Shown: piece by piece, positions 18,743-27,571 of the stretch
How positions within the stretch are numbered: the stretch's first letter is position 1
Layout: each line of letters begins with the position of its first letter
From: Planctomycetota bacterium
GTDB lineage: Bacteria; Planctomycetota; Planctomycetia; Pirellulales; Pirellulaceae
Assembly: GCA_016872775.1 (NCBI GenBank)
Contig: VGZA01000003.1
Coordinates: forward strand, 62,001 to 126,000
DNA: 64,000 nt
Reading direction: 5' to 3'
Position numbers and translations under genes: made by a program
Notes under the pieces: generated by a model
Seen by the model: the letters and a program-made list of their open reading frames with translations, nothing else
Databases searched by the model: none
What the model was told of the DNA's origin: nothing

Positions 18743-20587
18743 TCATTCGGTCGGAATCATCCAATCGACCATTCTACCAAAAAAACCCTTCTTTGGCGGG
18801 CTGTATTCCCGATTCGGGAACGCCTCATTGACCTCCGATTCGGTTTCCTCCTCGACTTCGGCCGATTCCTCGGCGTAGTCGGTCGGATTGAACTGGCGGT
18901 TGGGCCGCGGTAACGCGTCGATTGCCACCTTGGCGTCCAGATCGCCGTGGATCCGTGCCTGCTGGATCGCCTGCATGACGTCGGAGTAGTCTCCCCCGAT
19001 GCGGACGATCGCCGGAATCAAATCGACCAGCCGCGTTGAACTGGCCTCGGATACGTCCTCCTCTCCCGGCTGGAACCGGGTCAGTTGCAGTTGGTCGGCG
19101 CCCAGCGGCTTGATCAGGATCCGTGGGCCGGCGAACAGGAATTGCGGCGGCCGCAGCCGCATTTCATCACCGAACAACACGACTTCCTGCGCACGGCTCT
19201 TGGAAAAATGCACCATCGGTTCGCCGTGGGTCTTGACGACGATGAACTGGAAGCCGGAGCGTTGTGCCGACTTGCCCAACGTTTCGCCGCGCACCAGCGG
19301 ATCATTGGTGCGTCGCTCATGGATCGCCCGCACCGCTCCATACCGCGTTTCCGCGCTGGAGACATGCATCAGATTGAGCAACGCGTCATAGGCCCGCAGG
19401 TGCGTCAGCGTGGAAAGCGCCGTGAGCGACTCCCAGCGGAAAGCGTCGACGTTTTCCGCCGTGTCCTGCAACACGTCGACACCCTCGCCGACGTCGAGGT
19501 AGGCCAGCGCTTCCGCGGCATAGAACCGCACTTCGCGATGCGGCGATCGCAGGCCGGTTCGCAGAGCCGCGACGCCCTCTTTGCCAATCGCCTCCAACTG
19601 CAGTGCCGCCGTACGGCTCGTCGCCGGCTCGCGCAACTTCTTCTCCAGTGTCTGGATTCGAGTGACTCGATTCGACGGCGTTTCCTGAATGGCGATCGAT
19701 CGCACGACTTCGATATAGCGGCCGATATTGCGGCTGTACGATCGATGCAAGGTCAGCTCGATAAAATTGTCTCGCTTCGGCACGGCGCAGCCGCGTTTCT
19801 GTCCATGGTCGTCCCGGGAAAAACGCCCGTTGATCGCCGCGCCGATCATCGTACTGACCGCCACCGTGTGGTAACCCTGCCGCACGACCAGGCCGAGTGT
19901 CCTATCGATCAGCGCGACAGCGCCGCCCAGGATGCGCCCGCGCGTCAGCAGCACCTTGTCCTCGCTTTCTTTGAAGACCGCGTCGATCAGTACCTCGCCA
20001 GAACAGTTGGCGAGATGCGAACCCTGGCGCGCCACGCCGCCCAGTTGTTCCAAAGGATGCATGCGCGAGTGCATCAGCCAGCCGCCGCGCAAACTGGTCG
20101 TGTCGGACCGCTGCGGCGTACGGACCTCGATGTCGAAACGATCTCCTTTGCGGGCCGCAACCGGGATGTACCCGATGGTAATTACCAGCGAGGTCGTCGG
20201 CGACACCAGCAGCTGTTTTGCGTTGGCCACGTCATGCGTATTCATCTCGTCGATCAGCGCCTGCCGCTGCGGTCCCGCGGGCGGGTCACTGCCGGTGTTG
20301 TTCAAACCGGTCACCAGGGCGACGCTTTCCAGCTTCTGCGGCCGCATTCCCGTCGACCAGACATGGGTGACGTCGCCGATCAGGTCCGACGGCTCGAGGT
20401 CTCCCGTTTCCAGCGGCAATAGTTCGTCGTTCTTGTCCGAGGAAGCGAGGAACCAGGAACTGGTACATCCCGTGGCGCTGAACGGCAACAGCCCCAATCC
20501 GGTCCGCAACAGCGTACGGCGATCGCAGCCACTCTTCCCTTTCCGCCCTGATTCCATCGTCATGTCCGGCGACTCCTCGATTCGCAT
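18743..20587 (-). CDS. FlgI-like Tat lipoprotein with inserted HEAT repeats
   Basis: A 614-residue protein. The N-terminus carries a twin-arginine motif ([10 protein letters not shown], Arg23-Arg24), a hydrophobic stretch and the lipobox FSATGC (Cys41). Residues about 67-310 resemble the flagellar P-ring protein Flg[15 protein letters not shown] matches GLVVGLDGTGD, and [11 protein letters not shown] matches AKSLRGGTLL, with VARQGS following. Residues about 330-440 are HEAT-like repeats ([20 protein letters not shown]). The last part, with [20 protein letters not shown] and [17 protein letters not shown], resembles the FlgI C-terminus. It looks like a FlgI fold interrupted by HEAT repeats. 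No flagellar gene is nearby. The gene is upstream of smc and divergent from groES. Its real role is unknown; homology is judged by eye. Confidence 0.65.
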   Translation of the reverse strand: MRIEESPDMTMESGRKGKSGCDRRTLLRTGLGLLPFSATGCTSSWFLASSDKNDELLPLETGDLEPSDLIGDVTHVWSTGMRPQKLESVALVTGLNNTGSDPPAGPQRQALIDEMNTHDVANAKQLLVSPTTSLVITIGYIPVAARKGDRFDIEVRTPQRSDTTSLRGGWLMHSRMHPLEQLGGVARQGSHLANCSGEVLIDAVFKESEDKVLLTRGRILGGAVALIDRTLGLVVRQGYHTVAVSTMIGAAINGRFSRDDHGQKRGCAVPKRDNFIELTLHRSYSRNIGRYIEVVRSIAIQETPSNRVTRIQTLEKKLREPATSRTAALQLEAIGKEGVAALRTGLRSPHREVRFYAAEALAYLDVGEGVDVLQDTAENVDAFRWESLTALSTLTHLRAYDALLNLMHVSSAETRYGAVRAIHERRTNDPLVRGETLGKSAQRSGFQFIVVKTHGEPMVHFSKSRAQEVVLFGDEMRLRPPQFLFAGPRILIKPLGADQLQLTRFQPGEEDVSEASSTRLVDLIPAIVRIGGDYSDVMQAIQQARIHGDLDAKVAIDALPRPNRQFNPTDYAEESAEVEEETESEVNEAFPNREYSPPKKGFFGRMVDWMIPTE

Positions 20588-20740
20588 CCCTGAAATCGAC
20601 GCGCGTTCCCCACCCGGCGCAGCCTCGCCATCTTGGGCGGGGGCGGAACCATACCCGGCACCGTCGCCAGCGTCAAGGTCGATGCGATTTAGGCTTGTCG
20701 AAGTCCCGCTGCCGAATTAGCTTGATGACGTACTTATTTC

Positions 20741-20767
20741 CTCGCCGGGCGCACTGCCCCTGGCGAG
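20741..20767 (+). promoter_or_regulatory. stem-loop in groES leader
   Basis: CTCGCC (20741-20746) pairs with GGCGAG (20762-20767), and inside it GGGC (20747-20750) pairs with GCCC (20756-20759), leaving loop GCACT and a 2-nt bulge. The ten-base-pair stem ends 27 bases before the groES ATG. No CIRCE (HrcA) inverted repeat was found here, so the stem may serve in post-transcriptional control or be incidental. Confidence 0.4.
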
Positions 20768-20794
20768 AATCTCCCAGCGAATGTATGGCAAAAC

Positions 20795-21130
20795 ATGGCA
20801 AAAGCGGAACGCAAAGTCTTTGAATTCGTGGAACCGATCGGTGCCCGGGTCCTGGTACGCAAGGATGAGCCGAAACGGACCACCAAGGGTGGCATCGCGC
20901 TGCCGGACCAATCGGAAATCCCGACGATTACCGGTCGGATTGTGGCAATTTCCGCCCAGATCAATAATGACTCCGACATTCCGCTGAAACAGTACGACAA
21001 GATCCTCTTCCACCCCAAGAATGCGATCCCGGTCGATTTTGAGGCCGACAATCAGCTGTTCGTTGTCCCGGTCGAGGACGTCGTGGCGGTCTTCCGGCGC
21101 GAGAAACTTCCCGAGGAAGATAAGGGGTAA
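20795..21130 (+). CDS. groES: co-chaperonin GroES
   Basis: A 111-residue GroES/Cpn10. It has the N-terminal beta strand with IGARVLVRKDE, the mobile loop region around KRTTKGGIALPDQSEIP, which contacts GroEL, and the C-terminal strand FVVPVEDVVAVF. The usual length is 95-100, and the extra residues are at both ends. The mobile loop keeps the GGIALP motif. No groEL is adjacent, in line with planctomycetes that carry scattered chaperonin genes. No Shine-Dalgarno sequence is seen before the ATG; another ATG 14 bases upstream is out of frame. Confidence 0.92.
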   Translation: MAKAERKVFEFVEPIGARVLVRKDEPKRTTKGGIALPDQSEIPTITGRIVAISAQINNDSDIPLKQYDKILFHPKNAIPVDFEADNQLFVVPVEDVVAVFRREKLPEEDKG

Positions 21131-21160
21131 CCGGGAGGGTCGATGCGCGGCCCGATCATG

Positions 21161-21742
21161 CTAGTGGCGTCGGCAGGCCGAGGCGATCACGCACGACTGG
21201 CAGCCTCCGTGGTGACAGCCATTTTCGGCTTCGTCCGTGCCGCAGCCGGGACCGCATCCGGCGTCCAGCGTCTCGACAAATCGGCGAAACTCCACTTTCG
21301 TCTCGTAAAGATCGGCCAGTTCCTGGGTTAATTCGGCGAGTTCCGGTGGAGTGGTTCCCAAAAAATGGAAGTAGAGGCTTTGCCCGTCGAACAGATGTTC
21401 GACGTCGACGAGCGTGGCGTCGATGCCGCGCCGCACGAGCAATTCATTGCAGGCGTCGTGAGCCCGGTCCCGGTGGCGGCGCAGGCGCGCCTCCAGGAGC
21501 TCGTCCTCCACCAGCATCGGACGCAGGAGTTTGCCGTCGGTGACGGTCGGCAGGTCGGGCGAGCATTCATCGGTCGGGTATTCAACGGGTGGGCATTCAA
21601 CGGGCGCGAGAACCTCGCCCGTCTCGACGCCGCGATCGGTGCGGCAGAGCACCCGCTGGCCCCGTTCGTAGGTCGTTGCATCGACCGCCGCGAAGTGTCC
21701 GATATGTCCCAGCAAACCGACTCGAACATAATATCCTGGCAT
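21161..21742 (-). CDS. PSP1 domain protein with Cys-rich tail
   Basis: A 193-residue protein starting MPGYYVRVGLLGHIGHF, preceded by GGAGG with 11-base spacing; a GTG start 17 codons upstream is possible. The N-terminal half has the small beta domain with RGQRVLCRTDRGVETGEVL. The second half is a PSP1 C-terminal domain (AHDACNELLVRRGIDATLVD, then LYFHFLGTTPPELAELTQEL). PSP1-type proteins such as YaaT/RicT in Bacillus work in RNA processing and phosphorelay complexes and bind Fe-S clusters. The last 35 residues contain seven cysteines (CGPGC, then CHHGGCQSC, then a last Cys), compatible with Fe-S or zinc binding. The gene is convergent with groES. Confidence 0.8.
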   Translation of the reverse strand: MPGYYVRVGLLGHIGHFAAVDATTYERGQRVLCRTDRGVETGEVLAPVECPPVEYPTDECSPDLPTVTDGKLLRPMLVEDELLEARLRRHRDRAHDACNELLVRRGIDATLVDVEHLFDGQSLYFHFLGTTPPELAELTQELADLYETKVEFRRFVETLDAGCGPGCGTDEAENGCHHGGCQSCVIASACRRH

Positions 21743-21852
21743 GCGCCTGTTGACCTCCGGGGGCACCGTCCGCCGGGCATCGACGTGCTTCACCCGACCT
21801 TGGTATCATTCTGACTGTGGCTATTCCCGCTGACTACCCCTGAGTGAATCGA

Positions 21853-22923
21853 ATGAGCCCTATTTCTTCCCTGGAACCTGCGAACGCGTCCGGTCGATCG
21901 ATTACTGCGGCAACGGTAGCCGGTGGACCGAACCCGCCAACCAACCCTTGGGATAGCCTCGCCAGCCGGATCCTCGGCGGCGAACGGCTTGCCGAATCCG
22001 AAGGTCTGGCGATTCTGCGTTCGTCGGAGGAGGAACTGCTGGAACTGATGGCGGCTGCTTACCGCATTCGTCGGCAATACTGGTCGAATACGGTGCAGTT
22101 CTATTTTTTGATGAATGCCAAGAGTGGACTTTGTCCGGAGGACTGTTCGTATTGCTCGCAGTCGAAAGTCTCTTCCGCCGAAATTCCTCGTTATAACCTC
22201 CTCAATCGGCAGCAGATCCTGAATGGGGCACGGATTGCCCACGAGCGGAACGCCAAGACCTATTGCATCGTGATCTCGGCGCGAGGGCCGAATGAACGGG
22301 AAATGCGTGCTGTTGAAGAGCTGGTACCGGAGATCAAGCGGCAGTATCCGCTCGATGTCTGCGCCTGCCTGGGCCTGTTATCGGAGGAAGACGCGCGCCG
22401 ATTGAAAGCCTGCGGTGTGGACACGGTCAACCACAATCTGAATACCAGTGAAGATCACTACGCCCAAATCTGCTCGACCCATACCTACCAGGATCGGATC
22501 GCCACGTTGCGGGCCGTACGCGAGGCCGGGATGAAGCTCTGCTCCGGTGGTATCATGGGGATGGGCGAATCCGATCAGGACATCGTCGGCATGGCGTTCG
22601 CCCTGCGCGACCTGCAAGTCGAATCGATTCCGGTGAATTTCCTGAATCCGATCGAAGGAACTCCGCTCGCCGGCATACGCGCCTTGAATCCGCGTCGCTG
22701 CCTGCGGATCCTGGCACTGTACCGCTTCGCGAATCCCGCGGCGGAGATTCGAATCGCCGGCGGACGCGAACTGCATCTGGGCAGCATGCAATGTCTCGGT
22801 TTGTACGCCGCGAATTCGTTGTTCCTCGGCGATTACCTGACGACGAAAGGGCAGGCGCCGGAGGCCGATTACCGCATGATCGAGGAAATGGGGTTCACGG
22901 TCACGCGTGAGGGCCCCGGCTGA
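21853..22923 (+). CDS. bioB: biotin synthase
   Basis: A 356-residue radical SAM enzyme that inserts sulfur into dethiobiotin. The radical SAM motif CPEDCSYCSQS supplies Cys94, Cys98 and Cys101. Other BioB marks are NHNLNTSEDHY, GIMGMGES and FLNPIEGTPLAG, and the late GGRELHLGSMQ. The ATG at 21853 was chosen; a GTG nine bases upstream is in frame. No other biotin gene is adjacent. The gene ends 30 bases before the convergent TlpA-like gene. Confidence 0.93.
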   Translation: MSPISSLEPANASGRSITAATVAGGPNPPTNPWDSLASRILGGERLAESEGLAILRSSEEELLELMAAAYRIRRQYWSNTVQFYFLMNAKSGLCPEDCSYCSQSKVSSAEIPRYNLLNRQQILNGARIAHERNAKTYCIVISARGPNEREMRAVEELVPEIKRQYPLDVCACLGLLSEEDARRLKACGVDTVNHNLNTSEDHYAQICSTHTYQDRIATLRAVREAGMKLCSGGIMGMGESDQDIVGMAFALRDLQVESIPVNFLNPIEGTPLAGIRALNPRRCLRILALYRFANPAAEIRIAGGRELHLGSMQCLGLYAANSLFLGDYLTTKGQAPEADYRMIEEMGFTVTREGPG

Positions 22924-22953
22924 CGGGCGGATCGACCTCGCAGCGTCGTCGGC

Positions 22954-24255
22954 TCACTTTGTATCGGCCCCGTCTCCGCTGGCGCTGGTTGAATTTGTAT
23001 CGGCCCCGTCTCCGCTGGCGCTGGTTGAACCGGACTCCTCCAGCAACGTGGTTACCACTGCCTCGAGGAACGCGTAGTCATGGAGTCCAACGACCTTGAG
23101 GCGCACTTTGCCACTGGCATCCAGAAAAAGCGTGGTGGGATAGCCCCCGAAATCTGGTACTTGCGCCCGAATCGCGTCGTCCGCCAAGGCGCATGGATAG
23201 TTGATCATCTGCTCCTTGTTGAACTTGCGGACCATTTCCGCCGTCTCCTCCGAGTTATCGTTCTCGTAGTTCAAGCCGATCATCTGGAATCCCTTGGGCC
23301 CGAAGGTCTGTTGCAGCTTGACAAACGACGGCAACTCCGCTCGGCACGGTGGGCACCACGTTCCCCAGAAATCAACGATCAGGACTTTTCCCTTGAAGTC
23401 GGCCAGTTTGTGCGACTGGCCGTCCAGGTCCGTGACCTGGAAATCGAACGGAAAGCTCTTGGCACCAGCCAATTCTTCCGCCGCGCGCTGTCGCCCTGCT
23501 TCCTGGGCCGCTGTTTCCCACTTTTTCAGGTTTACGGCGAATTCGGGCGATTTCCGCAAATTGGCCAGGTCGGGATCTTCGTTCAAGAGCTTCATGTCGG
23601 AAAAGCCCAGTGCGAACGCCTCATTCAAGCTATTCATTGCTTCTTCGTTCTTGCCACTGTCGGCCAAGGCGCAGGCTTCGTTGTAATACACTTGGCTGAG
23701 GAGGCCCCTGGCGGGCTGGGGAATCTCGGAGCCGTCTGCCATCATGTCACGAGCCATTTTTCCGGACTCGATGAAGCGTTGCATTCCCTGAGCGCGAAGG
23801 CCGCCGCTGGCTTGCATCGCGCCAATTTGCTGCAGGAGGTTGATCATGTTCAGTCGAGCATTCACGTCGTTGGGGGCTTGATCGAGCATGGTCTTCAGTT
23901 GCTGAAACACGGACTTGGCGCGAGGGTCGTTGATCCCTTCCAGCGTCGGATCATTCTCCTTGGCGGCCGGCGTATCTGCGGTCTTGCCGCTGCCAATCGG
24001 AGCCGCTGCCGGTTTTTCACCCGCTGCTAGCCCCCCCGCGATGCCGGCAGAGGATGGTGAGGCCCCAGGCGCGCCGCCTGGTGTCTGCTGCTGCGTCGCC
24101 GTAGTTGAAGACGTCGTGTCGGCATTCGCGACCGTTGAATTTCCGTTCCTGGACGGGGCCTCCTGAGCAACCGGGACAGGAGAACTCCCGTTGTTACAGC
24201 CGATCAAGCCTGCGAACGCCGCCGCGAACGCGACGCGCCAAATTGAGCGTTCCAT
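22954..24255 (-). CDS. TlpA-like thioredoxin lipoprotein
   Basis: A 433-residue protein. The N-terminus is a lipoprotein signal (AFAGLIGC, Cys20), followed by a long Ser/Thr/Ala/Gly-rich linker. Residues about 110-230 are helical and TPR-like (AKSVFQQLKTMLDQAPNDVN). Residues about 268-410 form a redoxin/TlpA domain with DLDGQSHKLADFKGK and the active site WGTWCPPC. It probably acts as a periplasmic, membrane-tethered disulfide reductase, for example in cytochrome c maturation, fitting the haem proteins of this genome. The C-terminal tail contains a perfect 36-bp tandem duplication (listed separately). Confidence 0.85.
   Translation of the reverse strand: MERSIWRVAFAAAFAGLIGCNNGSSPVPVAQEAPSRNGNSTVANADTTSSTTATQQQTPGGAPGASPSSAGIAGGLAAGEKPAAAPIGSGKTADTPAAKENDPTLEGINDPRAKSVFQQLKTMLDQAPNDVNARLNMINLLQQIGAMQASGGLRAQGMQRFIESGKMARDMMADGSEIPQPARGLLSQVYYNEACALADSGKNEEAMNSLNEAFALGFSDMKLLNEDPDLANLRKSPEFAVNLKKWETAAQEAGRQRAAEELAGAKSFPFDFQVTDLDGQSHKLADFKGKVLIVDFWGTWCPPCRAELPSFVKLQQTFGPKGFQMIGLNYENDNSEETAEMVRKFNKEQMINYPCALADDAIRAQVPDFGGYPTTLFLDASGKVRLKVVGLHDYAFLEAVVTTLLEESGSTSASGDGADTNSTSASGDGADTK
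22958..23029 (-). repeat. perfect 36-bp tandem duplication in 3' end of TlpA-like gene
   Basis: Copies at 22958-22993 and 22994-23029 are identical over 36 bases. They encode two in-frame copies of the twelve-residue unit STSASGDGADT(N/K) at the extreme C-terminus. Perfect identity at all codon positions implies a very recent duplication. Confidence 0.95.
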
Positions 24256-24390
24256 GTTACGTTGCCTTCTGTTGGGGGCAGATCGTACGTCCCGCCGATC
24301 GGCAGGAATCCGTGACCGATCATTCGCATGGCCGCTATTCTGCCATCCGCACAGTCAAAATACCATCGGTCGATGGCGGCCTTGCCCGCA

Positions 24391-25524
24391 TTAGCGTTTC
24401 GGTGAGATCCAGATAAACGACTGTTCCAGTTCGTCTTTGCGGACTTCCCATTTGAGGTTGGGCTTGGCCAGGACGCGATCGAGCAGCTTCGCGTAGTAGG
24501 TACGCTTTCCCGGAAGTGAAACCAGCGTCTCTTCGAGGTTGACTTTGGCGCGGGCCAGCCCGTTCCGGTCGTAGAGAAACGGCACGCCGAGCCGTTCCTG
24601 GATGGCGGGCAGCGCGTCGCTGAGCGGCGTATTCTCGATTTCCACTTCGAGAAACTCCAGTAGCTTGGGAACGGTGTCGGTCGTAGGCCGATTCAGCGGC
24701 CAGCCGATCGGCCAGCTTTGTTCCGCGTCACGAACGTCGACGATGCGAATGCGCGGGGCGTCACCGCGTGGTTTTTCGGGAACGAGCACCAGTCCTGCGG
24801 GGCGCATGGCCGCGGCAAGCGCCGTACCGGCCGCCAACCCTTCCAATTCGTCTTCCAGGGGCGTCGTGTCCTGCAGAGCTTCTTTGGCTCGGGCCTCGAT
24901 CACGATTTCCACGGAGATCAGCCGCGAAATCAGCGAACCGACTTCGCGCGGTGATTTGCCGCGCGTCGAGAACGGAATTTTGACCGCCAGCTTTTCATGG
25001 ACCTCGATCAGTTGTTTCGCCAGCAATCCGAACGCGCCCGGTTTTTCCGTAATCGACTCGTCACCACCCTCCTGCAGTTTTTCAATCCATTGACGCAACT
25101 TTGCACGATCGTTGACCCGAAACGTGCCGCCGGGAAGCAGCAACATGTTGTTGGCCCGCACGACACCCGTAACGCGGTAGGAAGTGCGGTTGCCAAGTGG
25201 TTGCCGCTCGATATTCGGGCGATCGTCGCCTCGCGCATTGCGGATCCGGACACTGGATTGATCGATCCCTTTGAACAATTCGATCCATTCCTGAGCGGCG
25301 GTCGGCGCCAGTCCGCCTTCGAGTACGATTTCAAAGTCGATCGACGGTGCCGGAGTCCGAGCGGCGGCGGGCGGCGGGAGAAACGCGATCCGTTGTCGCA
25401 CTGCGAGCGAACGATCTTTGCCGTCGCCGTTCGAACCTCGCATGCTGTCGTTGCCGGCAACGACGATGCAAAGCGCCGCGAAGCCACCAAATACGGCGGA
25501 GCGACGAAATCGATAGAACTGCAT
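24391..25524 (-). CDS. secreted protein with STN-like C-terminal domain
   Basis: A 377-residue protein. The first 24 residues look like a signal peptide (SAVFGGFAALCIVVAG). The body is not a family I recognise with confidence. The last 80 residues (TPLSDALPAIQERLGVPFLY, then KVNLEETLVSLPG and LKWEVRKDELEQSFIW) resemble the secretin/TonB short N-terminal (STN) domain. The middle mentions no catalytic motif. Planctomycete genomes contain many such lone STN-like proteins. The gene lies 135 bases downstream of the TlpA-like gene start on the same strand and is divergent from the glmU-type gene. Confidence 0.65.
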   Translation of the reverse strand: MQFYRFRRSAVFGGFAALCIVVAGNDSMRGSNGDGKDRSLAVRQRIAFLPPPAAARTPAPSIDFEIVLEGGLAPTAAQEWIELFKGIDQSSVRIRNARGDDRPNIERQPLGNRTSYRVTGVVRANNMLLLPGGTFRVNDRAKLRQWIEKLQEGGDESITEKPGAFGLLAKQLIEVHEKLAVKIPFSTRGKSPREVGSLISRLISVEIVIEARAKEALQDTTPLEDELEGLAAGTALAAAMRPAGLVLVPEKPRGDAPRIRIVDVRDAEQSWPIGWPLNRPTTDTVPKLLEFLEVEIENTPLSDALPAIQERLGVPFLYDRNGLARAKVNLEETLVSLPGKRTYYAKLLDRVLAKPNLKWEVRKDELEQSFIWISPKR

Positions 25525-25717
25525 GAGAGCGTCCTCGACTGTCCGCTGGACCCTGGGCGAATGATCGGATTGGGAATTCCCCGACCTTCAGCATACCAGT
25601 ATACGCGGGAACGCCATTTTGTCGTGCTCTCCCCTGGAACTTGCGGGGGCTTCGTGTCAAGATGGCGACCGATCGTGCCGATTGAATCGCGGTTAGAGGC
25701 CCGGGGATTTCGAAAAC

Positions 25718-26476
25718 ATGACCGACCGATCGCGAATGGCTGTAGTGCTGGCCGCCGGTATGGGGACGCGCATGAAGTCGGACCTGCCGAAGGTCCTGTT
25801 TCCTGTCTGCGGCCGCCCGATGGTGCATTTCGTGCTCGACGCGTTGCAGCGTGCCGGCGTCACACGCACGATCGTTGTCGTCGGCTACCGTTCCGATCTG
25901 GTGCGGGCGGAACTGGCGGACCGCTCGGTGGAATTTGCGGAACAGACCGAACGGCTGGGAACGGGTCATGCGGTCAAAATGTGTGAACCGCAACTCGCCT
26001 CGCACCATGGCCCTGTGGTGGTGCTCGCCGGTGATTCTCCGCTGGTGCAGGATGCATCGCTGTCGGTACTGTTCGCGGAATTCGATCGCGACCTCCCCGC
26101 ATGCCTGCTCGGTACCCTGAAAAAGGACAATCCCGCCGGGCTGGGGCGGATCGTGCGCAGTGCTTCCGGAGCGTTCCAGGGCATCGTGGAAGAGAAGGAT
26201 GCGACCGAGGAGCAGCGATTGATCCAGGAAGTGAACATGAGCACCTACGTGTTCGATGCCCGGGAGCTGCGGCGCGCACTGGGGTTACTTCGCAACGACA
26301 ATCGGCAGCGCGAGTATTATCTCACGGATTGTCCCGGGATCCTGTTGCGCGAGGGCAAGGACGTTCGAGCGCTGCCTGTGCTGCGTCCCTGCGAATCACT
26401 CAGCATCAATACGCTGGAGGAATTGGCGGGCGTTGAGGCTGAGATGAAGCGTCTGGGATATCTCTGCGAACATTGA
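25718..26476 (+). CDS. GlmU-type nucleotidyltransferase, uridylyltransferase domain only
   Basis: A 252-residue nucleotidyltransferase. It has the glucose-1-phosphate-uridylyl signature LAAGMGTRMKSDLPKVL (residues 11-27), ERLGTGHAV for nucleotide binding, LAGDSPLV with the metal-binding Asp, and GLGRIVR and EVNMSTYVF. It corresponds to the N-terminal half of GlmU, which makes UDP-GlcNAc, and stops where the linker to the left-handed beta-helix acetyltransferase begins. The acetyl step must come from another gene if this protein makes UDP-GlcNAc. prs follows after 41 bases, like the gcaD(glmU)-prs pair of Bacillus. A second in-frame ATG lies at 25736. Confidence 0.85.
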   Translation: MTDRSRMAVVLAAGMGTRMKSDLPKVLFPVCGRPMVHFVLDALQRAGVTRTIVVVGYRSDLVRAELADRSVEFAEQTERLGTGHAVKMCEPQLASHHGPVVVLAGDSPLVQDASLSVLFAEFDRDLPACLLGTLKKDNPAGLGRIVRSASGAFQGIVEEKDATEEQRLIQEVNMSTYVFDARELRRALGLLRNDNRQREYYLTDCPGILLREGKDVRALPVLRPCESLSINTLEELAGVEAEMKRLGYLCEH

Positions 26477-26517
26477 GTCGTTGTTGCTGGTTTCACTCCG
26501 ATCGATGAGGTCCGCGG

Positions 26518-27474
26518 ATGCGAGAATTGAAGATCTTCAGTGGCAAGGCGAATGTGCCACTTACGACGCGTATCTGCGAATACCTGAACCTGCCCCTGGC
26601 GGGAATCTCCCTTTCCAAATTTCCCGACGGGGAGAATTTCTGCAAGATTGACGAAGACGTTCGCGGCCGCGACGTTTTCCTGGTGCAGCCGACCTGTCCG
26701 CCGGTGAACGACAATCTGATGGAACTGTTGATCATGATCGACAGTTGCAAACGGGCCAGCGCCGAACGGGTCACGGCCGTCATCCCTTACTTCGGTTACG
26801 CGCGACAGGACCGCAAAGACGAGGGGCGTGTGCCGATCACCGCCAAGCTGGTCGCGAATATCATCACGCGGGCCGGCGCGGATCGCGTACTGACCATGGA
26901 CCTGCACGCGCACCAGTTGCAGGGCTTCTTCGATATTCCGGTAGATCATCTCTATGCCGCGCCCGTCTTGAACGACCATTTTCTGGACATGAATCTGCCG
27001 CTGGATCAGGTCGTGATCGTCAGTCCGGATGTGGGCAGCAACAAGCGGGCGTTGGGGCACGTGCGCCGGCTGGGCGGCGAACTGGCGATCATCGAGAAGC
27101 GGCGGGTCAACGCGCTGGAAACCGAGCAGAAGAACATTATCGGTTCCAGCGTGCGCGGCAAGATCTGCCTGATGTTCGACGACATGATCACGACCGCCGG
27201 TTCGGTTTGCGGCGCGGCCCGGTTCATCCACGAGCAAGGAGCGCGCGAGATCCATATCGCGGCCACGCATGGGGTTCTCTGCGGCCCGGCCGTCGATCGG
27301 CTGCGGGAAGCCCCGGTCGACAGCATTGCGATCACCGACAGTATCCCGCTGGACGAGTCGAAGCGGCTGCCCAAGATCAAAGTCCTGACCGTCGCGCCAC
27401 TGCTGGCCGAAGCAATCAAGCGCATCCATCACGACCAATCGATCAGCGTCCTGTTCGATTCCTCTAAGGATTGA
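26518..27474 (+). CDS. prs: ribose-phosphate pyrophosphokinase
   Basis: A 318-residue PRPP synthetase producing phosphoribosyl pyrophosphate from ribose-5-phosphate and ATP for nucleotide, His and Trp synthesis. It has the N-terminal strand LKIFSGKANVPL with FPDGEN, the flexible loop YFGYARQDRKDEGR, the metal-binding TMDLHAHQLQGFF, and the PRPP loop FDDMITTAGSV in the C-terminal phosphoribosyltransferase fold. The length is standard. GAGG lies about 8 bases upstream of the ATG. A hairpin 25 bases after the stop may terminate the glmU-prs unit. Confidence 0.96.
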   Translation: MRELKIFSGKANVPLTTRICEYLNLPLAGISLSKFPDGENFCKIDEDVRGRDVFLVQPTCPPVNDNLMELLIMIDSCKRASAERVTAVIPYFGYARQDRKDEGRVPITAKLVANIITRAGADRVLTMDLHAHQLQGFFDIPVDHLYAAPVLNDHFLDMNLPLDQVVIVSPDVGSNKRALGHVRRLGGELAIIEKRRVNALETEQKNIIGSSVRGKICLMFDDMITTAGSVCGAARFIHEQGAREIHIAATHGVLCGPAVDRLREAPVDSIAITDSIPLDESKRLPKIKVLTVAPLLAEAIKRIHHDQSISVLFDSSKD

Positions 27475-27499
27475 CGCTACTTGACCCTGCCGCGCCGAC

Positions 27500-27520
27500 C
27501 GGTAGTTTCATTAACTACCG
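27500..27520 (+). terminator. hairpin after prs, possible terminator
   Basis: A perfect 8-bp stem, CGGTAGTT and AACTACCG, with loop TCATT. It starts 26 bases after the prs stop. Only a weak T-run (TGTT) follows, so intrinsic termination is uncertain. Confidence 0.5.
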
Positions 27521-27571
27521 TGTTGCCAGGCCGACCCTGCAAGCCGACCCTGCACTCGACTGGGGGATACC

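Noticed and set aside
19085-20422. A 445-codon frame antisense to the FlgI-like gene
   Set aside because: No domain, and the minus-strand gene is supported by signal peptide, lipobox and FlgI-like blocks.
20588-20794. CIRCE operator upstream of groES
   Set aside because: No TTAGCACTC-N9-GAGTGCTAA-like sequence could be found.
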